This document shows, piece after piece, positions 34,471-43,337 of a stretch of 64,000 nt of DNA. The number at the start of each line of letters is the position of its first letter. The first letter of the stretch is position 1. Under the pieces are notes generated by a model. The model saw only the letters and a program-made list of their open reading frames with translations. It had not been told where the DNA came from and made no database searches. The stretch comes from JACKII01 sp965222315 (GTDB taxonomy: Bacteria > Pseudomonadota > Alphaproteobacteria > Bin95), in assembly GCA_965222315.1 (NCBI GenBank), contig OZ244951.1, positions 3,162,001-3,226,000 of the forward strand, in the 5' to 3' direction. Made by a program: the position numbers and the translations under genes.

Positions 34471-36363
34471 TTAATGCAGCGCATCGTAGATCTTCTGGGC
34501 GACGGTCTGGTTGATGCCGCCGACCTTCGACAGTTCGTCGACACTCGCACGGGTCACCCCCCGCACCGAACCAAAATGCATCAATAGCTGCTTTTTTCGC
34601 TTCGGCCCCACGCCGGGAATCGAGTCCAGTTGCGAGCCCCGCACCTTGGATTGCCTAGCCTGGCGGTGGGCGCCGATAGCGTAGCGGTGGGCCTCGTCCC
34701 GCAGGCGTTGCAGGTGCATGAGGGCCGGATCGTCGGGGCGCAGGCGGAAGGTTCCCTTCTCCGCGCTGACGAACTGCTCCAATCCCGCATCCCGGTCCGG
34801 CCCTTTCGCAATCGCGACCATGGCGATATCGGTCAGGCCGAGGGTTTCCAGCACCTCCCGCGCGGCGGAAAACTGGCCTTTGCCGCCATCGATCAGCAAC
34901 AGGTCCGGCCGCATATGGCTGTCCGTATCGGGATCGTCAGAGGCGAGCTTGCGAAGACGGCGGAACAGAACCTCCTTCAGCATGGCATAGTCGTCATCAC
35001 CCGCCGTCCCGCTGCCGTGCTTGCCTATCTTGAAGCGCCGGAAGGCCCGGCGAAGCCACCCCTCCGGCGTGTAGACCACCATGCCGCCCATGGGATTGGT
35101 GCCCATCAGGTGGCTGTTGTCATAGACCTCCACGCGCTCCAACGGCCCCTCCAGGTCCAGTGACTTGGCGATCGCCTCCAGCGCCTGGGCATGGCCGGCT
35201 TGCTGATTCAGGCGCTGCTGAAGGGCATGGAGGGCGTTCTCCAGCGCCTGCTCCATTACCCGGCGGCGGGGACCGCGCTGGGGCGTCAGCAGCGAAATGC
35301 GGCGGCCTTCGCGGACGCTGAGCGCCTCCTGCAACAGATCGGCGTCGATGGGCTGTTCAGAGAGCACCACCGTCTTCGGCACCGGATGGGTGTGGTAGAA
35401 CTGGGCGAGGAAGCTATCCATGATTTCGGCATCCGTGGTGGAGGCCTCGCAATTCTGGAAATAGGGTTTGCCGCCCTGATTCTGCCCCGCCCGGAAGAAC
35501 CAGACCAGCACGCAGAGCCGGTCGCCATGGCGGGCAAGCGCGAACAGGTCGCTGTCGGCCATTTCCGGCACGTTCACGCCCTGGCGCGCCTGCACCAGGC
35601 CGAGGGCGCGCAGGCGGTCGCGGTAGATGGCCGCCTGCTCAAACTCCATGCTTTCTGCGGCGGCTTGCATCCGCTCGGTCCAGGCTTCGCGCACCGCATC
35701 GCTGCTGCCGGCGAGAAACTTGCGCGCGGCCTGCACACTGTCCTCGTAATCCTCCCGGCTGACCAGGCCCACGCAGGGCGCGAGGCACCGCTTGATCTGG
35801 TGCAAGAGACAGGGCCGCGTCCGGGAACGGAAGATGTGATCGGAGCAGGAGCGAAGCTGGAAGGCTTTCTGCAACGAGACTATGGTGCTCTCCACTGCGC
35901 CAGCCGACGCAAACGGGCCATAGTAAGTGTTTTCCGGATTCTTTTCGCCCCGGTGCTTTGTAAGCATGGGCCAATCGTGGCTGGCGGACAGTTCGATATA
36001 CGGAAAGCTCTTGTCGTCGCGGAACAGGATATTGAACTTGGGCCGTTCCGACTTGATCAGGTTGTTTTCGAGCAGCAGGGCTTCCGCCTCGCTGCTCGTC
36101 ACGGTGGTCGAAAGCGTCGCCGTCTCCGCAATCATGCGGAGGATGCGGTTGGGCAGGTTGGTGGGGTTCGCGTAGTTGCGCACGCGTTTCGCCAGCGCTG
36201 CCGCCTTGCCCACATAAAGCACCACACCGGCATCGTCGCGCATGACGTAGCAGCCGGGCCTGTTCGGCATGCCGCGCAACGCTTCCTTCACCACCGCGAA
36301 GCCGCGCTGGAGCGAAGGGGCCGGTGCATTGTTAACGGCATCTGCCGTCACTGGGTCGCTCAT
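34471..36363 (-). CDS. uvrC: Excinuclease ABC subunit C
   Basis: 630 residues. The N-terminal GIY-YIG nuclease domain reads RPGCYVMRDD and VLYVGKA at about 34-53. A UvrB-binding UVR segment (AAESMEFEQAAIYRDRLRAL) lies near 205-225. The RNase-H-like 5' nuclease core includes VEVYDNSHLMG and LLIDGGKGQ, and the C-terminal helix-hairpin-helix pair is SIPGVGPKRKKQLL and VGGINQTVAQKIY. It makes both incisions in nucleotide excision repair. Its ATG overlaps the lptD stop. Confidence 0.97.
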   Translation of the reverse strand: MSDPVTADAVNNAPAPSLQRGFAVVKEALRGMPNRPGCYVMRDDAGVVLYVGKAAALAKRVRNYANPTNLPNRILRMIAETATLSTTVTSSEAEALLLENNLIKSERPKFNILFRDDKSFPYIELSASHDWPMLTKHRGEKNPENTYYGPFASAGAVESTIVSLQKAFQLRSCSDHIFRSRTRPCLLHQIKRCLAPCVGLVSREDYEDSVQAARKFLAGSSDAVREAWTERMQAAAESMEFEQAAIYRDRLRALGLVQARQGVNVPEMADSDLFALARHGDRLCVLVWFFRAGQNQGGKPYFQNCEASTTDAEIMDSFLAQFYHTHPVPKTVVLSEQPIDADLLQEALSVREGRRISLLTPQRGPRRRVMEQALENALHALQQRLNQQAGHAQALEAIAKSLDLEGPLERVEVYDNSHLMGTNPMGGMVVYTPEGWLRRAFRRFKIGKHGSGTAGDDDYAMLKEVLFRRLRKLASDDPDTDSHMRPDLLLIDGGKGQFSAAREVLETLGLTDIAMVAIAKGPDRDAGLEQFVSAEKGTFRLRPDDPALMHLQRLRDEAHRYAIGAHRQARQSKVRGSQLDSIPGVGPKRKKQLLMHFGSVRGVTRASVDELSKVGGINQTVAQKIYDALH

Positions 36364-38561
36364 TCTTCTTCTAGGGTCTGTTTTCCGCTCGCCGATCCCA
36401 GATGACGGAGCGCAATCCGGAAAATGATCGAATCATTCGGGCCGACTTCGGAGGTGCTCGTCCGGTCGCGCGTGCCGACCAGTTCCAGGCTGATACACTC
36501 ATCGGCATATGAGATGCCGATCTGCGAGCGCAAGGCCTCGCCACTCTCCAGGTCATGACGGTGACGGCCCAACACGGCCCAATGATCGGTTACCTGGAAG
36601 CGCAGCGAACCGGCAACCTGATGGGTCTCTGACAGGGTCTGCCCATCGAACTCCCGGAACGGCTGGTAGACGTGCTGGAACTCGGCGCGGACTGGATCAT
36701 AATCGAAGCGCAGGCCGCTTTCAGCTGAACTGATGGAGCCCTCCTCCAAATTAAAGCGGAAACGCTGGTAGCCATCGATACTGCTGCCGGCCTCAATGCC
36801 GAAACCGAACACGATATCGGAAAGATCGTCTTCAAGCCCGGTGCCGGTGCCGAATGAGCGGCTGGAGTCGGTGCGGAACGACTGGCCGACAACGCCGGTC
36901 AGGCGCACCTCTGACAGGTCGATCATCCCTTCCAAGCCGTAGTCAAGCCGTTGGCCGTCGTCGAACAGATCGCGCCCGTCCGCCATGGTCGGGCGGAAGA
37001 GGACGGTGGAATCGAACTCCTGGCTCTGGCTATCCTCGTTCGGCAGTTCGGCTGTGTTGAGGCCGCCTGGCGTGATGGTGCCCATCACCCGCGGCGTCAG
37101 GGTCACGATGGCGTCGCCAAATGGGCGGAACAATGGATAGGACCAGTCCGCCGTCGCCCGGGGTATGAAGCGGACGCCAATACCATCGCCGGAGGTGCTA
37201 TCGGAACTCTGGTAGACGTCACCGCGGGCGTCCAGTTCCAGATTGAACAGGTGGCCCGCCAGATTCCACTGCCGGTTCAAACCTGCCGACGCCGCCAAAT
37301 GCTGCGTGTCTCCGCCATCGGGCCTGAACAATACGTGCGCCCCCAGGTTCGCTTCCAGATTGATCCCGCCGAAGCCGAGCGGCTCCGCATAGTCTGCGGT
37401 GATGAAAGGCAGGGCCGTCGGCGTATCGTCATCGGTGAAGTTGGTCCGTTGTTCCTGCACCGTGAAGGCCGTCGCATTCACGTAAAGGTCTCGGTAAAAG
37501 CCCTCCGCCGTTGCGAAGGACCGCAGGATACCGGCGTCATCCAGGTTGAAGGTGCGGAGATAGGTATCGTCGCTCGCACGGTAAAGTTGAAAGTCAGCGC
37601 GCCAGTTTTCGTTGATGGAAGCGGCGCCCGTCCACTTGATCGCGCCGCGCGGGCTGGGCCCCGTGGTGACGTTATTGTCGGTGCGGTCAACGACGCCGCC
37701 ACTGGCCTGTACGATCGTCTCTCCAAACGAGAAGAGATGCCGGTACTCCCCAACGATAATCGGCAAGGACTCCGTATAGATGTGGGGCGTAACCTTCAGG
37801 TCGCGGTTTGGAGCGATGTTCCAGAAGAACGGGATTTCCGTGAACAGGCCGAGGGTTTCATCGCTGCCAACCGCCGGCGCCAGAAAGCCGGTCTTCTTTT
37901 CGACCCGTGGGTCGGGTTGCGAAAAATACGGCACCCACAGAATGGGGACACCGAAAAAGTCGAGCGTGGCGTTTTCCAGCTCGATCTCGCGCCTGGTCTC
38001 GGAGTGCGTGATCTTTTCCGCCCGCAATTGCCAGAGCGGCGCACGCTGCGGATCGTCCGGGCAAAGGTTACAGGGACTGAAGACGGCGCGGTAGACCTCC
38101 ACCCTGTCCTTGCTGAAGCGGGAGGTCCCTGATGCGGCAACCCGGCTGCCGTCGGGCAGCAGGATCTTGGGGGCGATGGCAAATCCCTGGTCCAGCCCTT
38201 CAGTCAGTTCCACTTCGTCAGCGAACAGAACCTCGCCCGTCGGTTCCGTCAGGACAACATTACCGACGGCCGCAACGATCTTTTCCGAGAGCCGGTATTC
38301 GAGCCGGTCTGCCGTCAGAACCCGCCCATCGCGGCTGATACGAACCTTGCCCGCCGCCCGGACCGTGTCGTTGACCTGATCGTAGTTAGTCTCGTCCGCT
38401 TCCAGCAGAAACGGCATCTGGTTTTCGCTGCCGCCGTTGAACTGAAACACCGACAGGGGGCCATCCACCGGCGAATCCGTTTCGGCCTGCGCATCGGCAG
38501 CCATTGCGGCGAGGGCAAGCGCCGTGGCTCCGGCCATAAAACGCAGTTGACGGGCAAACAC
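36360..38561 (-). CDS. lptD: LPS-assembly outer-membrane protein LptD
   Basis: 733 residues from GTG at 38561, with GAGGAA about ten bases upstream. A signal peptide (ending near DAQA) is followed by the LptA-like N-terminal domain (LLEADETNYDQVNDTVRAAGKVRIS) and then a long beta-barrel with typical alternating strands. A CNLC pair sits in the first part (FSPCNLCPDDP), in line with the disulfides required by the family. It inserts LPS into the outer leaflet together with LptE. It overlaps uvrC in an ATGA manner rather than sitting with surA and pdxA as is usual. Confidence 0.94.
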   Translation of the reverse strand: MFARQLRFMAGATALALAAMAADAQAETDSPVDGPLSVFQFNGGSENQMPFLLEADETNYDQVNDTVRAAGKVRISRDGRVLTADRLEYRLSEKIVAAVGNVVLTEPTGEVLFADEVELTEGLDQGFAIAPKILLPDGSRVAASGTSRFSKDRVEVYRAVFSPCNLCPDDPQRAPLWQLRAEKITHSETRREIELENATLDFFGVPILWVPYFSQPDPRVEKKTGFLAPAVGSDETLGLFTEIPFFWNIAPNRDLKVTPHIYTESLPIIVGEYRHLFSFGETIVQASGGVVDRTDNNVTTGPSPRGAIKWTGAASINENWRADFQLYRASDDTYLRTFNLDDAGILRSFATAEGFYRDLYVNATAFTVQEQRTNFTDDDTPTALPFITADYAEPLGFGGINLEANLGAHVLFRPDGGDTQHLAASAGLNRQWNLAGHLFNLELDARGDVYQSSDSTSGDGIGVRFIPRATADWSYPLFRPFGDAIVTLTPRVMGTITPGGLNTAELPNEDSQSQEFDSTVLFRPTMADGRDLFDDGQRLDYGLEGMIDLSEVRLTGVVGQSFRTDSSRSFGTGTGLEDDLSDIVFGFGIEAGSSIDGYQRFRFNLEEGSISSAESGLRFDYDPVRAEFQHVYQPFREFDGQTLSETHQVAGSLRFQVTDHWAVLGRHRHDLESGEALRSQIGISYADECISLELVGTRDRTSTSEVGPNDSIIFRIALRHLGSASGKQTLEEE

Positions 38562-38671
38562 CTTCGCGGGATTCCTCGTACAGTCCGGTGCCTTGGTATG
38601 GCAGGCATTCGCCTAATGGCTTATCCTCGTGAATCACTTAAGTCACCCCCTTCGCCCGGAGTTATTCAGCA

Positions 38672-39886
38672 TTGCCCCTGCCACGCTCTCCCGGCGCCGG
38701 CCCCATGGACGGCGTTCGCATCCTGGACATCGCCACTTTCATCGCTGCGCCCCACGCCGCGACCATTCTGGGCGAGTTCGGTGCGGAGATCATCAAGATC
38801 GAGCATCCGAACGGCGGCGACCCTTGGCGGCGCTATGGAACCCCCAGCGACCGCCCCGATTCGTCTCTCGCGTGGCTGACGGAAGCGCGGAACAAGGAAT
38901 CGGTGACGCTCGACCTGCGCTCCCGGCAGGGCAAGGAATTGTTCCTGCGGCTGGTCGGTCTGGCCGATGTGGTGTGCGAGAATTTCCGGCCGGGCACGCT
39001 GGACCGCTGGGGCCTCAGCTATGATGTGATGCGCGAGATCAACCCGCGCCTGATTGTGATGCGGGTTTCCGGCTATGGACAGACGGGGCCCTACAAGGAC
39101 CGGCCCGGCTTCGCCCGCATCGCCCACGGCGTCGGCGGCTTGACCCATTTGGCCGGGGTGCCGGGCGGGCCGCCGGTGACGCCAGGCTCCACCTCGCTCG
39201 GCGACTACATGACCGGGATGTATGGCGCCATCGGCATCATGATGGCGCTACGCGAAGTCGAGGCTGGCGGCCAGGGCCAGGAGATCGATGTGGCCCTTTA
39301 CGAAAGCGTGTTCCGCGTGCTGGACGAGTTGGTGCCCGCCTACGCTGCCACAGGCACGATACGCGGGCGCGAGGGCGTCGGCACGCTGAACGCCTGCCCG
39401 CACGGGCATTTCGAGTGCGGCGACGGCAGGTGGCTCGCCATCGCGTGCACGTCCGACAAGATGTTCGAGCGGCTGTGCCAGGCCATGGAGCGGCCCGACT
39501 TTGCCGAGAAATACGGCAAGGTCGCCGACCGCCTGGCAGGCCGGGACGAGGTGGATAGCGCGGTACAGGCCTGGACCGGCTCCATGACGCGGGAGCAAGT
39601 ACTCGAGCGTTGCGTCGCGTCGGAGGTGCCGGCAGGCGCCATCAACACGGTCGAGGACATGTTCAACGACCCGCAATACGCCGCTCGCGAGAACCTGCTG
39701 AAGGTGATGGAGCCGCTGGTGGGCGAACTGACCGTGCCCGGCATCATCCCGAAGATGAGCGGCACGCCCGGCAAGCTGCGCGGCCTTGGGCCCGCCTTCA
39801 AGAGCGCCAACGAGAAGGTCTATGGCGGCCTGCTTGGCCTGACGCCCGCCGAGATGGCGGCGCTGGCGGAAAAGGGCGTGATTTAA
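38672..39886 (+). CDS. CaiB/BaiF family (type III) CoA transferase
   Basis: 404 residues from TTG at 38672 (CGGAG ten bases upstream); a start at ATG 38705 is also possible. The family opening is MDGVRILDIATFIAAPHAA with LGEFGAEIIKIEHP and the NFRPGTLDRWGL motif. The catalytic Asp is the D of STSLGDYMTGMYG. It moves CoA between carboxylic acids. It is 57 bases before an SDH-like operon, so it may feed or drain succinate or a succinyl-CoA donor; that link is inference. Confidence 0.9.
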   Translation: MPLPRSPGAGPMDGVRILDIATFIAAPHAATILGEFGAEIIKIEHPNGGDPWRRYGTPSDRPDSSLAWLTEARNKESVTLDLRSRQGKELFLRLVGLADVVCENFRPGTLDRWGLSYDVMREINPRLIVMRVSGYGQTGPYKDRPGFARIAHGVGGLTHLAGVPGGPPVTPGSTSLGDYMTGMYGAIGIMMALREVEAGGQGQEIDVALYESVFRVLDELVPAYAATGTIRGREGVGTLNACPHGHFECGDGRWLAIACTSDKMFERLCQAMERPDFAEKYGKVADRLAGRDEVDSAVQAWTGSMTREQVLERCVASEVPAGAINTVEDMFNDPQYAARENLLKVMEPLVGELTVPGIIPKMSGTPGKLRGLGPAFKSANEKVYGGLLGLTPAEMAALAEKGVI

Positions 39887-39943
39887 GAGGACGGGGTTCT
39901 CCCCTTGCCTCCCGGCGCCCGCCCGACGATACTCCGCGCCACC

Positions 39944-40684
39944 ATGAGCGATAGCCAAAACACCCCTGAAACAACCCTCAACGTCCGCGTCTGGCGGGGT
40001 GGCGAAGACGGCCACTTCCAGCCCTTCGCCGTGCCCCGGCGCGAGCACCAGACCGTGCTCGACGTCGTGACCTATATCCAACGGGAGCTCGACCCGACGC
40101 TCGCCTACCGCTTTGCCTGCCGGGTGGGCATGTGCGGCTCCTGCGGCATGACCGTGAACGGCAAGCCGCGCTGGACCTGCCGCACCCATGTGGACACCGC
40201 GGCGGGCGGCAGCGACGTGCTGGAACTGGAGCCGCTGCGCTCCCTGCCCGTCATCCGTGATCTGGCGACCGACATGACGCCCTTTTTCGAGAAATGGCAG
40301 AAGGCCAAGGCGCGGGCCACAGGCTCCCGCACGCGGGCCGACGACATGCATCCCATCGACCCGGCCTCGCCCCGCCGCCAGGCCGCCGATGCCGCCATCG
40401 AGTGCATCAATTGCGGCGTCTGCTATGCCGCCTGCGATGTGGTGGCGAGCGATCCGGACTATCTGGGCCCGGCCGCGCTTAACCGCGCCTGGACGCTGGT
40501 CAATGACGACCGGGAGGGCGACCGCGCCGGTGTACTGGAGGCCGCAACCGCAGGCGGTGGCTGTCATAGCTGCCACTCCCACGGCTCCTGTACCGAGCAC
40601 TGCCCGGTCGGCCTCAACCCATCGGCGGGCGTGGCGGGGCTGAAGCGCATGTCGCTGCTCGCCATGATCGGGGGCAAGGTGTAA
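39944..40684 (+). CDS. SDH/FRD-like iron-sulfur subunit
   Basis: 246 residues from ATG at 39944. The [2Fe-2S] domain has C59, C64, C67 and C79 (ACRVGMCGSCG). The [4Fe-4S] set is C154, C157, C160 and C164, and the [3Fe-4S] set is C210, C216 and C220 in CHSHGSCTEHCPVGLNP, with one extra Cys at 207. It carries electrons from the flavoprotein to the membrane quinone site. It begins the B-C-D-A operon, and its TAA overlaps the next ATG by one base. Confidence 0.9.
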   Translation: MSDSQNTPETTLNVRVWRGGEDGHFQPFAVPRREHQTVLDVVTYIQRELDPTLAYRFACRVGMCGSCGMTVNGKPRWTCRTHVDTAAGGSDVLELEPLRSLPVIRDLATDMTPFFEKWQKAKARATGSRTRADDMHPIDPASPRRQAADAAIECINCGVCYAACDVVASDPDYLGPAALNRAWTLVNDDREGDRAGVLEAATAGGGCHSCHSHGSCTEHCPVGLNPSAGVAGLKRMSLLAMIGGKV

Positions 40685-41019
40685 TGCCGGTCCATGCCGC
40701 CTTGTTTTTGGCTCAACGCGCCTCGGCGCTGGTGCTGGCGCCACTGGTGCTGGTGCATCTGGGGCTGGCGATCTATGCGATCCATGGCGGGCTGAGCGCG
40801 GCGGAGATACTGGCGCGGACCCAGGGCTCCTTCGGCTGGAGCCTGTTTTATGGCCTGTTCGTCGTGGCCGCCGCGGTGCACGCGCCCATCGGCCTGCGCA
40901 ACGTCCTGCGCGAGTGGCTGGGCTGGAAGGGCGTAGGCGTGAACATGGCCCTCGCAGCATTCGGCCTGCTGCTGCTGGTGCTGGGCCTCCGCGCCGTTTC
41001 CGCGGTCACGGGGGTGTAG
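40684..41019 (+). CDS. SDH/FRD-like membrane anchor subunit (C-type)
   Basis: 111 residues with three hydrophobic helices (LAQRASALVLAPLVLVHLGLAIY near the start, LFYGLFVVAAAVHAPIGLRNVL and the final LALAAFGLLLLVLGLR). His residues in helices 1 and 2 could ligate heme b. The ATG overlaps the iron-sulfur subunit stop. It is followed by a palindromic repeat rather than directly by the second anchor. Confidence 0.8.
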   Translation: MPVHAALFLAQRASALVLAPLVLVHLGLAIYAIHGGLSAAEILARTQGSFGWSLFYGLFVVAAAVHAPIGLRNVLREWLGWKGVGVNMALAAFGLLLLVLGLRAVSAVTGV

Positions 41020-41042
41020 CATGAGCTTATCATCTTCCTCAC

Positions 41043-41153
41043 TTCCCGGAAGCGCGACCGCGCTGTCCGGGACCCAGGCTTCTCCGCCCCCTTCCCCTAA
41101 GTCGACCCCCAAACGCTGGGCCCCGGACCTGCGCTTCGCTCCATCCGGGGAGC
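41043..41153. repeat. Palindromic repeat element, family 1, between the two anchor subunits
   Basis: About 111 bases with left part TTCCCGGAAGC and CTGTCCGGGACCCAG, and right part CTGGGCCCCGGACC and CCATCCGGGGAGC. It belongs to the same family as the elements at 18649 and 21933. Its right end supplies GGGGAG (41147-41152), which stands nine bases before the ATG of the next gene and is that gene's best ribosome binding site. Confidence 0.88.
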
Positions 41154-41160
41154 AAGCGGA

Positions 41161-41511
41161 ATGTTAGGCCCCCGCTCCCAACACCATCCCGGACGCTACG
41201 CTGCCCTCGCCCACCGCCTCTCCGGCGTTCTGCTGGCCGTGTTTCTGCCGTTCCACTTCCTGACGCTCGGTCTGGCCATCGAGGGAGAGGCGCGGCTGGA
41301 CAGCTTCCTTGCCTGGAGCGACCAGCCGCTGGTGAAAATCGCCGAGTGGGGGCTTGTCATGCTGCTGGCGATCCACTTGCTGGCCGGGCTGCGCGTGCTG
41401 GCGCTGGAGTTCCTGCCCTGGCAAGGCCCCCGCAAGCCCTGGATCGCTGCGGGCGGGGCGCTCGCCGCCGCCACCGGTATCGCCTTTATCGTGAGCGCCT
41501 TCGCTGCCTAG
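41161..41511 (+). CDS. SDH/FRD-like membrane anchor subunit (D-type, cytochrome b family)
   Basis: 116 residues with three membrane helices. It starts near a conserved ALAHRLSGVLLAVFLPFH motif, where the His and Ser-Gly are typical of SdhC/cytochrome b subunits, and a second heme-ligand His lies in LLAIHLLAGLRVL. The SD comes from the upstream palindromic repeat. It probably forms, with the preceding small protein, the quinone-reactive membrane part. Confidence 0.85.
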   Translation: MLGPRSQHHPGRYAALAHRLSGVLLAVFLPFHFLTLGLAIEGEARLDSFLAWSDQPLVKIAEWGLVMLLAIHLLAGLRVLALEFLPWQGPRKPWIAAGGALAAATGIAFIVSAFAA

Positions 41512-41530
41512 CAGCCGATTGAGAGACATC

Positions 41531-43309
41531 ATGACCTCCACCGCGCCGACCATCGAAACCCTCCAGACCGACATCCTCATCATTGGCGCGGGCGGCGCGG
41601 GGCTGATGGCGGCTCTGCACGCGGCCCAGGCGAACCCGGACCTGCACATCACGATTGCGGTCAAGGGCCTGCTCGGCAAATGCGGCTGCACCCGTATGGT
41701 GCAGGGTGGCTACAACGTCGCCATCAATCCGGGCGACTCGATCGAGCGGCACTTCATGGACTCGATCGTCGGCGGCAAGTGGCTGCCGGACCAGGATCTG
41801 GCCTGGCGGCTGGTCAACGGCGCGGTCGAGCGCATCCGCGAGCTGGAAAACGAAATCGGCTGCTTCTTCGACCGTAACCCGGACGGCACGCTGCACCAGA
41901 AGGCGTTTGCCGGGCAGAGCTTCGACCGGACGGCGCACAAGGGCGACCTGACCGGCATCGAGATCGTCTCCCGACTGATCGAGCAGATCTGGGCCCGCAA
42001 CGTCCGCAAGCTGGAGGAGCACCGGGCGCTCGCCATCGTGCCGGACCGGCAAGGCAAGGCCTGCGCCGGCATGTTGCTCGCCGACATGCGCACCGGCGGC
42101 TTCAAGCTGGTGCGGGCGAAGGCCGTGCTGATGGCGGCGGGCGGCGGCCCGACCATGTACAAATACCGCACGCCCAGCGGCGACAAGGCGTGTGACGGCA
42201 TGGCGATGGCGCTGGCGGCGGGGCTCTCGCTGCGTGACATGGAGATGGTGCAGTTCCACCCAACCGGCCTCTTGGCGGGCGAGGACACGCGCATGACCGG
42301 CACGGTGCTGGAGGAAGGCTTGCGCGGCGCGGGCGGCCATCTGCTGAACGGCGACGGCCATCGCTTCATGCTGGACCGCAACCCGGCGGGCGAGCGGGCG
42401 ACGCGCGACATTGTCTCCCGCGAGATCTACCGCGAGATGAAGGACGGCAAGGTCACGCCCCACGGCGGCGTCTATATCGAGATGAAGCATCTGGGGCCGG
42501 CAAAGGTCGCCAAAATGTTCAAGGGCATGGTGGAGCGCTGCGCCGACTGCGGCTTCGACCTGGCAGGCGACCGGGTCGAGGTGGTGCCGACCGCGCATTA
42601 CATGATGGGCGGCATCGTCTTCAACGTGGACACGACGACGGCCATGCCCGGCCTGTTCTGCGCGGGCGAGGACTCGGGCGGCGTGCATGGCGCAAACCGC
42701 TTGGGCGGCAACGGGGTGGCGAACTCCACCGTCTTCGGCGGCATCGCAGGCGACGAAATGGCGGCGTTCGTGGCGAAGGAGCCCGGCTGGCGGGAGCCCG
42801 ACGTGGAGGTGGCGAAGGCCGCGGCGGCGGCGTCTTTAAGGCCGTTTGATTTGGGGGCCGGAGACCTGAACGGGCTGCGCAAGCGGCTGCTGGACATGAT
42901 GTGGGATGAGGCGGGCATCATCCGGACGAAGGATTCGCTGGGCCGGGCCTTGGTCGAACTGGACCGCTTCGAGGAAGAGTTGCAGGCAACCGGCATCCCA
43001 GACTCGAACCCGTCGTTTAACTTAACGTGGCACGACTGGCTGAACCTGGAGAGCCAACTCACCATCTCCAAATCCATCGTCCACGCCGCTTTGGCCCGCG
43101 AAAATAGCCGCGGCGCCCACTACCGCGACGACTTCCCCGACGAAGGGCACTTGGAGGCGAGCTACTTCACCAAGGTACGACTGGAGGGCGACGGGTCGAA
43201 GTCGGCCGATTTCGAAGTCACCAACGAGCCGGTGAAGTTCACCATCGTGAAGCCAGGTGAGAGCCTGATTGAAGGCGAGGTTGGAGCTCCGGTGGCAGCG
43301 GATTTATAA
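41531..43309 (+). CDS. SDH/FRD-like flavoprotein lacking the FAD-attaching His
   Basis: 592 residues from ATG at 41531. The FAD fold is IIGAGGAGLMAALHAA. In place of the conserved SHTxAAQGG, where the His covalently carries FAD, this protein has G52-C53-T-R-M-V-Q58-G-G, so FAD is presumably non-covalent. The active-site region MVQFHPTG, the capping domain and GLFCAGEDSGGVHGANRLGGNG are present, so the general succinate/fumarate fold is kept. The substrate may not be succinate. The order iron-sulfur, C, D, flavoprotein and the adjacent CoA transferase are unlike the housekeeping sdhCDAB. Confidence 0.88.
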   Translation: MTSTAPTIETLQTDILIIGAGGAGLMAALHAAQANPDLHITIAVKGLLGKCGCTRMVQGGYNVAINPGDSIERHFMDSIVGGKWLPDQDLAWRLVNGAVERIRELENEIGCFFDRNPDGTLHQKAFAGQSFDRTAHKGDLTGIEIVSRLIEQIWARNVRKLEEHRALAIVPDRQGKACAGMLLADMRTGGFKLVRAKAVLMAAGGGPTMYKYRTPSGDKACDGMAMALAAGLSLRDMEMVQFHPTGLLAGEDTRMTGTVLEEGLRGAGGHLLNGDGHRFMLDRNPAGERATRDIVSREIYREMKDGKVTPHGGVYIEMKHLGPAKVAKMFKGMVERCADCGFDLAGDRVEVVPTAHYMMGGIVFNVDTTTAMPGLFCAGEDSGGVHGANRLGGNGVANSTVFGGIAGDEMAAFVAKEPGWREPDVEVAKAAAAASLRPFDLGAGDLNGLRKRLLDMMWDEAGIIRTKDSLGRALVELDRFEEELQATGIPDSNPSFNLTWHDWLNLESQLTISKSIVHAALARENSRGAHYRDDFPDEGHLEASYFTKVRLEGDGSKSADFEVTNEPVKFTIVKPGESLIEGEVGAPVAADL

Positions 43310-43337
43310 AATATTTGAAACGCTATTCTAAAATATT

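Noticed and set aside
39248..40960. A 570-residue minus-strand frame
   Set aside because: Opposite the CoA transferase and SDH-like genes, low-complexity composition.
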